From: Drosophila pseudoobscura
Lineage: Eukaryota; Arthropoda; Insecta; Diptera; Drosophilidae
Assembly (NCBI RefSeq): GCF_009870125.1
Contig: NC_046683.1
Coordinates: forward strand, 54,513,869 to 54,577,868
Direction: 5' to 3'
Length of the DNA: 64,000 nt
Shown here: positions 32,049 through 43,223 of the stretch, in pieces
Layout of the letters: the number at the start of each line of letters is the position of its first letter
How positions within the stretch are numbered: the first letter of the stretch is position 1
Made by a program: the position numbers and the translations under genes
The notes under the pieces: model-generated
The model's input: only the letters and a program-made list of their open reading frames with translations
What the model was told of the DNA's origin: nothing
Database searches by the model: none

Positions 32049-32745
32049 TCAGATCCGCTGTTTGCTGAATATGTGTGTGAGATTGTGCATGACCGCCTGG
32101 CGCTGATACTCCAGCTCCCGCCGACACACGCTGCCCAGGAGCGGTGGACACTGGTACTGGATCCGCTCCAGGGCCAAGGTGTCTTCATTGGAGGCACTGA
32201 AGCTAAACTCACTCAAAGAGTGCACTGCCGAGGAGAGAAGGGGAAGAATAAACAATGCCTCAAGCAAAGATAAGGATCCACTCACAGCAGTAGAAGCCAC
32301 TGAAGAAGCAGGTCTCGTGAGTCGACTGAATGCCATAGGCCACGGGTGTGATCCCTGGCTTCGTTTTGGTCACCACATACTTGGCCGTGGCCGTGTTCAG
32401 CCAGTAGGGCCAGTGGGAGAGTCGCTCCGTGTACTCCACCGTGTAGCGCCAATCATGGGCGTGGCCATGATCGGAGAGGATCTTGAAGTTGATGCTGCAG
32501 GAAATGAAGATAGAATGATAGATGGACGGGTCGGTGCTGACGCATACTCACATTGTAGGATTGAGCAGACGCATTTTGTTAAAGTCGGCCACATACTCCC
32601 AGACCCTTTCCGGTCTCGTCTTGCCGATAATGCCCTCGATCTGGTATTTCTGATAGCCGCTGGAGAGCACAAAGACGTACAGCAATAGGGCGGTGGTGAG
32701 GAGCAGCGAGAAACGCTTGATATTCCACCGACGGACGCTATGCAT
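32049..32745 (-). CDS. Small membrane-anchored START/SRPBCC-like protein
   Basis: Three minus-strand exons (32552-32745, 32286-32494, 32049-32224) join with correct phases to give 192 residues. The N-terminus (MHSVRRWNIKRF) is basic and followed by one hydrophobic segment (LLLTTALLLYVFVLSSGY), a signal anchor or uncleaved signal. The rest has the look of a START/SRPBCC lipid-binding fold: an IxGxxxxPERVWEYVADF pattern, then LLNPTI and beta-rich strands (WRYTVEYTERL, AKYVVTKTKPG), ending in a helix. Flies and vertebrates have such membrane-tethered proteins of unknown role; I cannot name this one. An alternative upstream ATG exists 60 bases earlier, but the anchor begins naturally at 32745. 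The gene converges with SuUR, the stop codons being about 245 bases apart. Confidence 0.75.
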
Positions 32746-32945
32746 GATGTGGCTGTGGCTGTGGTTTCTGCTGTGTATGTTTATCTTTGATTCTGTGAAT
32801 ATCAAATAAACAAATGTCCGGCAGAATCTGAGAGTCTAATGGATCCCAGAGCGACGCGTATCCAAGCAAATGAGAGGCCAAAAACTGAATGAGAGGCGCC
32901 AAAAGATCTGTAAGTTGAACGCCAAAGGGAAAGATGTATTTTGCG

Positions 32946-33290
32946 GACTCCCCAAAGTATATTAATGTGGGGTGAGACAGTTTTGAGGCACAGAGCTGAA
33001 TGCGTTCATGAACTTGAAGAATGGGAACGCCTCACCTCGTATTAATATACTTTGGGGGCGCAAAACTAACTATCTATATAACTATCTCTCTCTCTCTCTA
33101 TTTCACGAATAGAAAAAGGAAGATCTCTTTTCAATGTGCAAGTTCTGATAGAGAAAGTGTTTGCCGTATGCTGAGATAACAAAATTCTGCTTAATCCATG
33201 CTGAGTAACGCCTCACCCCATATAAATATGCTTCGGGAGGCTCACGCTCTACATATCTCCCCCTCTCTCTATTTCACGAATAGAAAAAGA
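32946..33290. repeat. Repeat cluster: one inverted and two direct copies
   Basis: A block reading CCTCACCYCRTATTAATATACTT, ending in a G run, occurs at 33029-33058 and, less perfectly, at 33210-33237 as direct copies. It occurs inverted at 32946-32978. The two direct copies are each followed by a CT-rich tract and TATTTCACGAATAGAAAAAG, so they are a tandem duplication with a unit of about 180 bases. The cluster lies upstream of the START-like gene (minus strand, start 32745) and could hold its regulatory sites, or be a small transposon remnant. Confidence 0.6.
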
Positions 33291-33659
33291 TCTGAAAGCC
33301 TGTACTCGTTTTTTAAGTTTGCAAATGCTCGCAAGCAATAATTTTCATTTTTGCTGAGCTTACAAATTCTGCTCAGCCAATTCTGGGTATCCATTAACTG
33401 ATTTTCAAATGCTAAAAGCACCATTAGAAGCCCGTACTCTCAACTTTCCTTGGAAAAAACAGAACACAAGCATTTCCTGTGAATATATGAATTTATTTGA
33501 AAAATACGAAATTTTTTGCTTGTCTGTTCAAAGCGTTACAATAAAAAATAGGAAATGAAAACATACTATTTATAGAAAATTTTCTGCCGTTCTAGGGCAA
33601 AACTCATGATTAATTCTAGATTTACCATTGAAGAAAATACATAAGTAAGAATCAGCTTG

Positions 33660-34765
33660 TTACACCTGGAAAAGTTCAGCGAGCATTTGACCGGAGTCAC
33701 TTGATCTAATTTTCTGAAGTTTCACCAATAGGTACTCAGCTGATTCGCGACATTTTTTGAGCTGGTTAGGCTGCATACGATCAAAAATGTTATGTCCTGC
33801 CGCCCAATAGAATTCCAGTTTTCCATTTTTTAGACAAACTACCAAACAGTTCCACATCTTAATAAAGAGGTTTGGCAAATCCATTGTCCAGCTAACATTT
33901 CCCAGTTGATGCAGCAAGACAGTTTTCAGCATATAGCTTGATAGATGGGGAAAATCGGTCTTGTGAGCGTCGCGCAATCCCTTCATCAGGCGGAGCACAT
34001 TTTTGAAGTTCAACAAATTCTGCGTTATCTCGCGTTCCCAATGCGGGGCACATACTATAAAGATTTTCTCGTCACTTGATCCAGGTTTCCGTTGCGGTAC
34101 AGCGAACCATGGGAAACTACGTAAATTTTGGTGTTTGCTGTAAGTGGAAAGCGGCCACTCAGTCCCAGCGAACTCGAATGCTGGCACAAAATCGAACGAT
34201 ATGGTCCGCTTCTTCCCCTCAGCTTCAATGGTGTGGGCACATCCGTAGCCCTTGGACGTGTACATTACGTCATATACCTCTCCAGACTTGCAACGAACTT
34301 TTACATTTGATTTGAACACCTCATCGAAAGCTTTTCTTAACCAAACTTGAAGATTCTTTCGATTTATGTAATGGCCGTCTACGATAGGATGATTGTAGAC
34401 ATGTGTACGCAAGAATACGAATCCCTTCTCGTTATTCGTCGGGATGATTAGGAATGGAAATTTCAGCTTCATATGCAAATCAAATTCATCAGGAGTGTTC
34501 AACTTCACCCTATCCAAGTAGCTCCCTAAAAGAAAGCAAAGAATACTCATTTGGCTTACCAAACTCAGAAAGGTTTCCGCTAGCCCCATAACCTACCTCC
34601 AAGACTTAGGCCATCAAATGCCTTACGGAAATTATCGTCTGTCAACTTTAGCTTCTCAATCACATGGTTTTGGATTTCTACAGCATCCTCTGTGTACTTG
34701 GAGCGCTGACCCTCGTCATCAACCAATTTTTGCAAAATACGGTGCAGTGCTTGGTGAAAATTCAT
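33660..34765 (-). CDS. Mab-21/cGAS-like nucleotidyltransferase (cGLR family)
   Basis: Two minus-strand exons (34597-34765 and 33660-34525) join to 344 residues. The protein has the Mab-21/cGAS fold signatures. The glycine-serine loop reads LGGSYLDR (Gly56, Gly57, Ser58), created across the splice junction. It is followed by the PDEFD motif with metal-binding Glu70 and Asp72, and later SFDFVPAF with Asp168, the third acidic residue. All three acidic ligands needed for catalysis in cGAS are thus present. Known fly members (cGLR1, cGLR2) sense double-stranded RNA or other ligands and make cyclic dinucleotides that activate STING; others in the family have no known product. The mammalian zinc thumb is not evident, as in insect members. 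The length fits. It could be the orthologue of D. melanogaster CG7194, but I cannot verify that. The last residues are ELFQV. An AATAAA on the minus strand (forward 33492-33497) is a possible poly(A) signal. Confidence 0.88.
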
Positions 34766-35147
34766 GATTAATTATAATTTTAACGCCGGAGAACAGAAGC
34801 AAGAAGCAAGTCACAAGTCAAATCGACTGCTCGCAGAAAAGGCTGGAAACCGAATGAAAGATGGACGGAAAGTCCCTTTTTAAAATTAATGTTCTCTGTT
34901 CTCACTGTTAACTAACAGCTAACAGTCAGTAAAAGTACTCTTTCAAATAATGAGGGTATACAAGTGAACAAACTGAATTATATATGGAATGAGTTACGGT
35001 GGAATTATACACCGAATTGTACCACGAATGGAGGTGGCCAAGCAATTTTGTAATTTAAATATCTACTGTTAATCTTTAATACATATATCGTGTTTTTTCT
35101 TGATTTCATTACAAATAATAATACAAATAATAGATAATAAGGTAGGA

Positions 35148-35469
35148 ATACCATCGATGCCAGCTGTTAGTTAACAATTAGGAGAGCATGTTAATGTTAA
35201 CAAAGAAATACCCTTGAGAAAGGAAATATTATAAAATTGATGAGATGTTTGTAACAAATTTTCATAAAGGACATTCTTGGTGTTCGAAATAGTTAAAAAA
35301 AAATAGGAGAAGAAGTCCACGACAGTATTTAAGTAACTTGAAAATACTTTAGAAAAATTAGGGTATATGTACATATGTATGGGAAGTCCCCTTTTGCCCT
35401 TTCCTGTTCTTTGCTTTATCGTGTTGTCAAGGTTTTCCACTGTTAACTAACAGCTGGCATCGATGGTAT
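35148..35469. mobile_element. Small element with perfect 29-bp terminal inverted repeats (MITE-like)
   Basis: Positions 35148-35176 are the exact reverse complement of 35441-35469 (ATACCATCGATGCC at one end, ending TTAGTTAACA). The 322-base unit has an AT-rich, noncoding interior. TA dinucleotides sit at both ends and may be part of the repeat or a TA target duplication, as in Tc1/mariner derivatives. The arms contain ATCGAT and CAGCTG, which also match the DRE and E-box core promoter motifs, so a mirrored pair of promoters is an alternative reading. A partial relative (ACTGTTAACTAACAGCT) lies at 34904-34920, upstream of the cGAS-like gene. Confidence 0.6.
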
Positions 35470-36242
35470 CGCTTTTAACGCTTTTACTCTTTAACAGAAT
35501 ACTTGAAATTACCTTGGTGCCGATAGAATATACAATACACATACCCTACATAGAGGAAAATGAAATAAAATGGAGCCACTGAAATTACCCAATGTTATAG
35601 AAATTCATCAATCGGATAAAATCATATGTTCTAGGCTGAGGGTCAAATATAAAAATCGGAAATATGATTTCCGATCCTGTGTTAAAATACATGTATATTT
35701 TACCCGCTTTTTTTTTCTATCGTAGTTTTTTGTAGTAAAGAGGATGGATCCATAAGAAGAACTTAAAAACATAATTATTTCCACAGGGTTACTTAAGCTG
35801 TTCACCTGTTTAAAAAGAGGGGGTTAAATATAAGATTAGCGCGTTGTATCTTTCACCTGTCTTTTTTTTCTTTGGGCGTTTTTTTGTAAATAAAGAAGAA
35901 GGATATGATGGATCTACTCAAGTTGTTTACCTGTTTAAATTGAGGGGGCTAAGAGGGGTAAGTTCGTTTTTTCATCGGTTTACTTAGTTCATGAATGGGC
36001 TAAAGAAAGGTTTATGTACAACAGGCAAATTGCAATGTTCGTACCAACCTCACCTCGCATGTGAAGACAATATACATTGAAGACAAAATCGGCTTTTGAA
36101 TTCAAGGTATATTGAGCGAACGGGGTGGATTTTACCTTGCATGCGTTGCATGTTATCGGCTGTTCTGCCTGTTGTCCCACCCTCTTTTTCCTTCCATTGT
36201 GTAGCAAATGTGTAGAAATGTATGTAGAAATCCGATATATTT
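35470..36242. other. Noncoding spacer upstream of SCOT
   Basis: AT-rich DNA without a supported exon. Short frames on the minus strand have no family likeness. It contains two similar blocks: CACCTGTTTAAAAAGAGGGGG near 35804-35824 and ACCTGTTTAAATTGAGGGGG near 35930-35949. This suggests a small local duplication about 125 bases apart. Confidence 0.5.
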
Positions 36243-36250
36243 TATCGATA
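36243..36250 (+). promoter_or_regulatory. DRE element (TATCGATA) of the SCOT promoter
   Basis: The exact palindrome TATCGATA, the DREF/BEAF-32 target common in Drosophila housekeeping promoters, lies about 96 bases before the SCOT start codon. Its position and the absence of a TATA box suggest that transcription starts at about 36265-36300. Confidence 0.65.
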
Positions 36251-36345
36251 AGTCCGAAGTGTTTTCGTTCGTTCTTTCCGCGCTGTTTTTTTTATATTAT
36301 ATTTTAATCTGTTTGTTTTATATTTTAACATAAATTAAGTACAAA

Positions 36346-38713
36346 ATGCTTTGTAGACTAGTTGTTAACCGAAATCTGAGCGCCAAATATGCTGGCACTT
36401 TCAAGGTAAGCAGCCACAGCCACAGCCACCCACACCCCACCCTCTCTGGTTCAAGGAATTGTTATGTTACTACTGGAAAACAGATAATCTAGATTTAAAA
36501 AGAGGCATTTATCTTTATGCCGCCTCTATAAAGAGCAATTATGCCAACAATCATGTGATGAACAGGTGAAAACCAGTTTCCAGCTCAAAAAGAAACAAAA
36601 GCAACAGGTGCACAATTTTAAATCTCAAAAACAATTATGTGGAACCCAGACATATGCAGGTACAGTAAAGTATCCTATGGACAGATAGTGTGTTCTTGCA
36701 GTTCTCGAATCATCTATCTCGAATCATCAGTCTACAAAAATTACCTTTTTATTGAATAATTATGAAACTTGTCCAGCTATGGGTTTCCGTACTGCTATAA
36801 AGACTGTTCGCAATAGCAATTTTCACTGTATTTTGATTTAAAGGGCCTGCCCCTGATAAGCATTATTTTGATAGACCCACGCGATCAGCCCACTTGATGG
36901 CACGCGGCCCCCGACGACCCCCCTGGAATCATTTATTTAACACTATAAATAGGCAAACTTGCGTAACATTTTGCAAAAACAAGGCACACACACACACACA
37001 CACGCACGAACCACACGACATCTAATCATAAGCAAACCAACCACTATGCTAATGGACCCCAGATCCAGATCCCCTGCTAAAATCCGCCTACGAACTGTAC
37101 GTTTTAGCTTATTGCGTGCTACTCCACATCGGGAAAGAAGCCCAATGGCAAGATCTACGAGTCGGCCATCGATGCAGTGGCGGATGTCCAGGATGGAGCT
37201 AAGATTCTGTTCGGTGGCTTTGGCATCTGCGGCATTCCAGAGAAGATGATTGCTGCTCTGAAGCAGAAGGGCGTCAAGAACATCACCGCAGTGTCCAACA
37301 ATGGAGGTAGGTAGATACTTCAACCTATAGTAGATCTGTCTTATACCTATCCCCTCTCCCTTTCAGGTGTTGATGACTGCGGTCTGGGTGTCCTGATCAA
37401 GCAGAAGCAGCTGAGTAAACTGATCGGCTCGTATGTGGGCGAGAACACGGAGCTCGTGCGTCAATATCTGGCCGGTGAACTGGCCATGGAGCTGACGCCA
37501 CAGGGCACGCTAGCGGAGAAGATCCGTGCGGGTGGTGCTGGCATTCCCGCCTTCTACACGCCCACTGGCTATGCCACTTTGGTGCAGGAGGGCGGTGCAC
37601 CCGTCAAGTATTCGAAAGATGGCAAGGTGGAGATTGCTAGTGAAGCGAAACCCGTGAAGGAATTCAACGGACGCAACTACGTCATGGAGGAGTCAATCTT
37701 TGCTGACTTTGCCTTTGTCAAGGCCCAGAAGGCGGATCCCCTGGGCAATCTGGTGTTCAATAAGGCCGCCAGGAACTTCAATGCACCGATGTGCCGTGCC
37801 GCAAAGATAACTGTGGCCGAGGTAGAAGAGCTGGTGCCCGTGGGAGCTCTCTCGCCCGATGAGATCCATATACCCGGCATCTATGTAAAACGAATCTTCA
37901 AGGGCACCGACTACAACAAGCGCGTGGAGCGCCTGAGAATCACTGAGCCACAGGATCCCAGCAAACCCACTGCTCCTGCCAGTCCCGGACAGGCACTGCG
38001 CGAGCGCATCGCTCGTCGTGTGGCCCTGGAGTTCCGTGATGGCATGTACGCGAATCTGGGGATTGGCATGCCCGTCCTCTCCTCCAACTACATACCCAAG
38101 GGCATGAATGTGCTGCTGCAGTCAGAGAATGGCATTCTGGGCCTGGGTCCATTCCCCACCAAGGACAAAGTGGATCCCGATCTGATTAATGCCGGAAAGG
38201 AGAGTGTTACTGTGGTTCCCGGCGCTTCTTACTTCGGTTCCGATGACAGCTTTGCCATGATACGTGGCGGTCATGTGGATATAACCATTCTGGGTGCAAT
38301 GGAGGTCTCCGCCACGGGTGATCTGGCCAACTGGATGATTCCTGTAAGCAAATGATTGTTCCCGCAGGTCATTGTTACTCAAAAATGTATTTCTTCAGGG
38401 CAAACTGGTCAAGGGAATGGGTGGCGCCATGGACTTGGTAGCTGCTCCCGGCACCAAGGTGATCATTACGATGGAGCACAATGCCCGCGATGGTTCGCCC
38501 AAGATCTTGGACACCTGCTCACTGCCTTTGACCGGCAAGGGTGTCATTGATCTGATCATTTCAGAGAAGGCCGTTTTCCAGGTGGAAAAGGGCGTAGGTC
38601 TCACCCTGATCGAGGTGGCCGAGGGCTATACCGTCGATGATATCACCGCCAGCACTGGGGCCAAGTTTACCGTCTCGCCCAATGTCAAGACGATGGGACA
38701 GATTCCGGTTTAA
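36346..38713 (+). CDS. SCOT: SCOT, mitochondrial succinyl-CoA:3-ketoacid CoA transferase
   Basis: Four exons (36346-36405, 37108-37306, 37367-38343, 38399-38713) give 516 residues; human OXCT1 has 520. The enzyme moves CoA from succinyl-CoA to acetoacetate, the key step in using ketone bodies, in the mitochondrial matrix. The N-terminus ([19 protein letters not shown]) is basic and Ser-rich, as in a matrix presequence, and the first intron separates it from the mature enzyme. The first half is the alpha-type CoA transferase domain ([10 protein letters not shown] near residue 50) and the second half the beta type. The catalytic glutamate lies in the [10 protein letters not shown] motif, at about residue 340. 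The sequence ends [14 protein letters not shown] lies in its promoter. The gene corresponds to D. melanogaster CG1140, and a CG1139-like transporter lies downstream here, consistent with conserved neighbours. Confidence 0.97.
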
Positions 38714-38803
38714 GAAATGCTTTAGAGGCATGTGGTTGAGGTACTTGAGTGATATTTTAGTGCATTTATTTTGTGTTGATCGTGTGACATAAACGTTTCT
38801 GTT

Positions 38804-38809
38804 ATTAAA
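38804..38809 (+). terminator. Poly(A) signal of SCOT (ATTAAA)
   Basis: ATTAAA lies 91 bases after the SCOT stop and is followed by a T-rich tract. On the opposite strand, an AATAAA (forward 38765-38770) lies about 80 bases after the stop codon of the convergent gene, so the two 3' untranslated regions probably overlap. Confidence 0.6.
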
Positions 38810-38851
38810 TATAGTTTTCCGATGCCGTGTAATAGTGCGTCTCTTCGAGAA

Positions 38852-40117
38852 CTATCCCATGGCCTTGGCCATGTTCTTGAGTGTGGCCGAGCGATGAGCG
38901 GTGCGCATTTGTTTGTTCAGAATATCGAAGATGCGATTGTACTTGCTGTCGGACTCGGTGCGACAGATGGCGCAGAACTGCGAGGAGAGCACATGCAAGG
39001 GGCTGCGAAAGTACAGGGTCTTCTGCATGGTCAGGCCGTTCTTGTGGTGCGACATCATGTGCAGGAAAATCTCAATCAATGCCATCAGGGCGCCAATGAA
39101 GAAGTTGTAGCAGAAAAGTGTCGGGACCAGGAAAAGCAGATAATGCTGGCGTTCGTAACCCAAGATGATATTCTGCGAAAGGAAGTGCCATTAGCCATTA
39201 GAAGGAACAACAAAGAGGAATCTTTTCTACATACACTGCTCACACCATCCATGTGACAGTAGTCCTCGCGCTCATAGCCTGGGGTCGTTTTCTTCGGCTC
39301 CTTGCGAGCACCATGCTGCACGGTTATGTCCAGATCCCCCTGATATTTGTTCGTCATTAGGTTGTCCATCTCGTCGCACAGGGTGCCACGGAGGCAGTGC
39401 TTCGGAACATGGAAATTGTGATGCTTGCGATAGCGCACCTTCATTTGGCCGTGGACGGGCTCTCCGGTCTCTCCATCGTAGGCGGGCTGTGTAACACGGG
39501 ACGAGTCCGTGTAGAAGTACTCCAACTCTCCGGTTTCGCTATTCTGCAAAAGATAAGAGAGCTCGATAAGAGAGGAAATTAAGAGAGCCAAAAAACCAAA
39601 CACATTCTTGTGGCGTGATCCCCGTCTCGAGGCGAATTTATTTGTTAGAGCAATCAAAAATTAGCAATTCAGATTTATGGAACTCCTCTAGCATGAAAGT
39701 TGATTGCCTTTTGGGTAACTATGTATTTCCGAATGCTACGATAAGAACTTGTTGCCCACCACAACAGATCAAAACAAACTTTTAAGAGTAGGGTATGCCA
39801 ATTTCGTTGTGGAAGAGCGACAATGCAAGAGTTCGATTTCATCATTGCATGCCGTATTTCAATGTTTTCGTTGTTTATTAAATGTTATCTGGCACACACT
39901 AACAAAAATATTGATAAAAATAAACCCCAAAATAGATTCCGTAAATCTATTTTGATAAGACAGAGATACAGAGAGAGAGAGAGAGAGAGAGAGAGCTTCG
40001 ACAAGGTTCGCCTGTACCCACGACTCGATTTGTGAATATACTACAAAGGTGTGTGCGGGTCCACGTCTCGATCTCTGGAGTGTGACTCTGTTGATCGGTT
40101 GCTCTTACCACCAGCAT
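38852..40117 (-). CDS. Unrecognised single-span membrane protein
   Basis: On the minus strand, exons 39244-39543 and 38852-39172 are clearly coding. A 9-base first coding exon (40109-40117, ATG CTG GTG followed by GTAAGA) joins in phase to give 209 residues. Features: a polar, charged N-terminal half (TGELEYFYTDSS, many Asp/Glu/Lys/His, and the Cys pair HCLRGTLCD), then one hydrophobic span (YLLFLVPTLFCYNFFIGALMALIEIFL), then a basic C-terminal tail of about 70 residues with HHKNG and a Cys pair (CAIC). I do not recognise a family. The first exon is the weaker part of the model; an upstream exon with a longer N-terminus is possible. The gene converges on SCOT, the stop codons lying about 140 bases apart, and its start faces the 40-44 kb spacer. 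Confidence 0.7.
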
Positions 40118-42474
40118 GCTTACTTCTGTACTAAACAGAACGCATAAAAACCGAAATCGGAATACAGCCAGAACACCCTTATAATCGTATGCGTCTTATC
40201 AGTGGCCTCTGGCAGTCTGTGTGTTCGACAGTCTGTGTTCGGCGGTTATCATTACAGACGACGGCGGCTGCCAAGACCCACCAGTTCAGTACTTACTTAT
40301 CTCTGCCCCGACAGGCCAGGCAGCACCAGAAGATACGCCTATTAACGTGCAATTAAGACCCCACTACGGGGACAGCAGAAAATTGTAAATTGCCCATGCA
40401 ATTACAATGTTCTCTCTGTCTGTCTCTCTGCCGCCTTTTGTGGAACTAATAAATTATGGGTTGCATAAGCAATGAGGACGAGGAGGAGGCGCTGGAGGGA
40501 GCTAACTGGTTTGCGTGCCAAATGCGATTTGATCGTAATAAAAATAATACAAATTGATCTAAAGAATAACATACACTATATACACGTACGGGCATGGGGA
40601 GTGGAGGCTTTGGCATGGAATCCGATGTGTTTGATAGGAAAATGAAACTGGAATTTAATCAGATTTAAGATTAAACGTCTGGAATGAATAAAGAGTCTTG
40701 TAAGCGAGCGAACTGATCTATAGGAATAACAATGAATGGATTACCGGGATAGCAAACAGTTCCTTAGAAATATTTCAAGTATAGCTAGCTATTTCGGGCA
40801 TACATAGTACGTTGATCTTTGGTTGAGTGAAAGTTTTCGGGGATAGAAACTGGTTATCAAGATACATAGAAGGGTCGTCTTGCTTTTGGGAACACAGATT
40901 TATTGTAGCTGCAAAAATAGGTGGGAATTTTCCATATTGGACTGAAATATAGGAATCCCTTTCAAAGAGCTTTAATGGAAAATACTCATTTAAAGAGTAA
41001 CTAAAATTCCACCTTAGTACCCACAAAATATTTGTTAATAGAGACTAATTACCCTCAATCTACATGCAAATTTCCAACTTTATAGCCTTAATCCAATCAT
41101 CCTCTGTCGATCTTGGTGGAATAAAATGATCTAATCAAAAAAAAAAACTAAAACAAAAAAATAATTAAGGTTTTCTCAAGTGCAACGCAAAAAAAGTATT
41201 CGTGTGTGTGGAAATCAAATGTGGAGATAGAAAGCAATGGATGGGTAGCATATGGGCGGCACGATAGACACCCACTTCAGAGAGATAGAGAAAGAGAGGC
41301 CCAGGCTGTCCCCTACAGAGCAAACGGTAGTTCTATTGATTGGAGCACCTGTTAAGGGGTACTCACACTTGAGATATGTACATATGTACATATGTATGTG
41401 CAATATAAGGACACCTTTTCCATCGACATGAATGTAAAGCCTTTTGGCTGATAGACAAAAAAAGACTGTAATGACAGATAAGCCAAATGGAAATGGAAAT
41501 GAAAAAACAAACAAGGCCAGTCGGTGTCGGTGTCGGTGGCACTCAATCAATCTACATTTGATAATCTACGGCGGTACACTATACATATATTATAGCTTTG
41601 TCTAGTATTATAATAGTTATTTTTGCTGGGAGTCACAGTTGGTTTAGTACGGGAATACGAGCATAGGAGTGTAATTAACTGAGATTGCTTTTTATTTTCG
41701 GTTTTGTCTGGGGCTTTTAATGGGGTTTTGGGCTCAGTTTTAGATTCATTTTAGGCGTAATTACAAACGGAATAGCTTTTACTCTATACCCCTTCCTTTC
41801 TTTAAAACTAAAAAGTAGGTAAACACGTTTGCACGACTGACTCTGACTCTGAGAGATGAAGAAGATGAAGATCATCCACGTCCCATCCGAGATATACATA
41901 CATACATATGTATGCCAGACAGCCTCCTCGCGCACTCACTCTCATAGAGATAGTCCCATCCTGCTCTTTTTCACTCACCTTAATGGAATATCCCATGGCT
42001 GTGTGTGTGTACGGTGGCCTCACACCAAAGCTCTTTTTCACAGTTATGTTTGCAAGTGGCTTTATTTTTGTTTGTCTTTAGCTTTTAGGCCCTTATGGTA
42101 TTACCGCAAGACAACACATATACGTAAATATTGTATAGATGTGCCTGTGGATGTGCACTTCACTGGAAATTTATGCAAAGGCAAACCAGGGGAAAACTTA
42201 ATTTGTTGTGGAAAATTTTGAAACCGGTTAATGGCGTCTCGTTGCTGTTGTTGCTGTTATTTTCACATTTGTTTTGGTTACGGGTGTACGTGAGGGTATC
42301 TGGCGACCTTCTGATCTGGTTAGGGCTTTCGCAGAGTAGCAATTAATTAGCATAAAACACTAGCAAAAAATTTAAGGCATTCACTTGTCGTTTTCGTTGT
42401 AAATTGTTGGCTTATTTTCAATTTTCGTTGGGACCGCAATTTTTACACCACACACGCACGCAAGCTATACACCA
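40118..42474. other. Intergenic spacer
   Basis: No supported exon on either strand. The spacer holds TATG/TACATA repeats (about 41377-41400 and 41891-41912) and generic AT-rich DNA. Its left edge probably contains the promoter of the minus-strand membrane-protein gene. Confidence 0.5.
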
Positions 42475-42482
42475 GTGACAGC
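42475..42482. repeat. Left 8-bp target-site duplication (GTGACAGC)
   Basis: GTGACAGC directly precedes the CAGTG end of the hAT element and is repeated exactly at 43224-43231 directly after its CACTG end. Confidence 0.85.
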
Positions 42483-43223
42483 CAGTGCTGCCAGATTTTG
42501 AGAGTCACCATAAGCTAGATTGAAGAAAAACAAAAGCTAGAATAAGCTAAAAAATAAAAAAAAAAAGCTTAAAACATAAAAACACATTAAAATCATGGAT
42601 ACTTTAATTTTGTTGATATACTTTTTTTATTTTTATTTATTATTTAAGTAATGACATGATTTTTTCCACTTCATTATGCTATGGCCGAGTGCTCAGCAAA
42701 GTACGAACAAACCGCAGCCTCCTGCTCCTCTGTTTCTTGAGGACTTTTTAATAAAAGGTATTTTGTTAGTTTGTGCCATGCTTTCATTGGACGCTTTTTA
42801 GCGACAGCATGCTGCCCTAATTCGCACAACTGGATCCCCATTTTTGCATTATAAAAGCTGTAAAAGCTGTACGATTTTGTGGGGTCAGTTAGCACATTGC
42901 GTACACTCCTTAAATTCTTCAAAATTTAATCAGAAATTGTGAAAATTTTGATTATAAGACACAGGCATTTTCTCTTATGTAAATGTGCAAACAATACTGT
43001 AGTGTGACTACAATTTATCAACGAAAAATGACTATACATTTCTACACAAAATTGGATGATATACCAAAATATGAACAAGAAATATGATTTTTATCAGTTT
43101 TCTCGCTAAAAATTAACAAATATTACAAAAAATCAAATAACATAAATTTTTTGTACTAATTATTTTAAGCCAAAATAAGCTAAATTAACTTTTAAATAAA
43201 AAAAAGTTAAAATGGCAACACTG
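42483..43223. mobile_element. Non-autonomous hAT-type DNA transposon (741 bp)
   Basis: The ends are CAGTGCTGCCA (42483-42493) and TGGCAACACTG (43213-43223). They are 11-base inverted repeats with one mismatch, starting with CAG as in hAT elements. An exact 8-base direct repeat flanks them, the target duplication length of the hAT superfamily. Subterminal copies of ATAAGCTA and AAGCTAGA occur just inside both ends, as expected for transposase-binding sites. The inside is AT-rich; the only open frame (minus strand, 42674-42922) lacks a normal start and has no recognised transposase motif. The element is thus an internally deleted or MITE-like copy. Removing it and one target copy restores a sequence that aligns with the module at 27.86-27.93 kb, which supports the boundaries. 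Confidence 0.82.

Noticed and set aside
42674..42922. 82-codon minus-strand frame inside the hAT element
   Set aside because: It opens with TTG rather than ATG, has no recognised transposase motif and lies in AT-rich DNA; kept only as a possible remnant.
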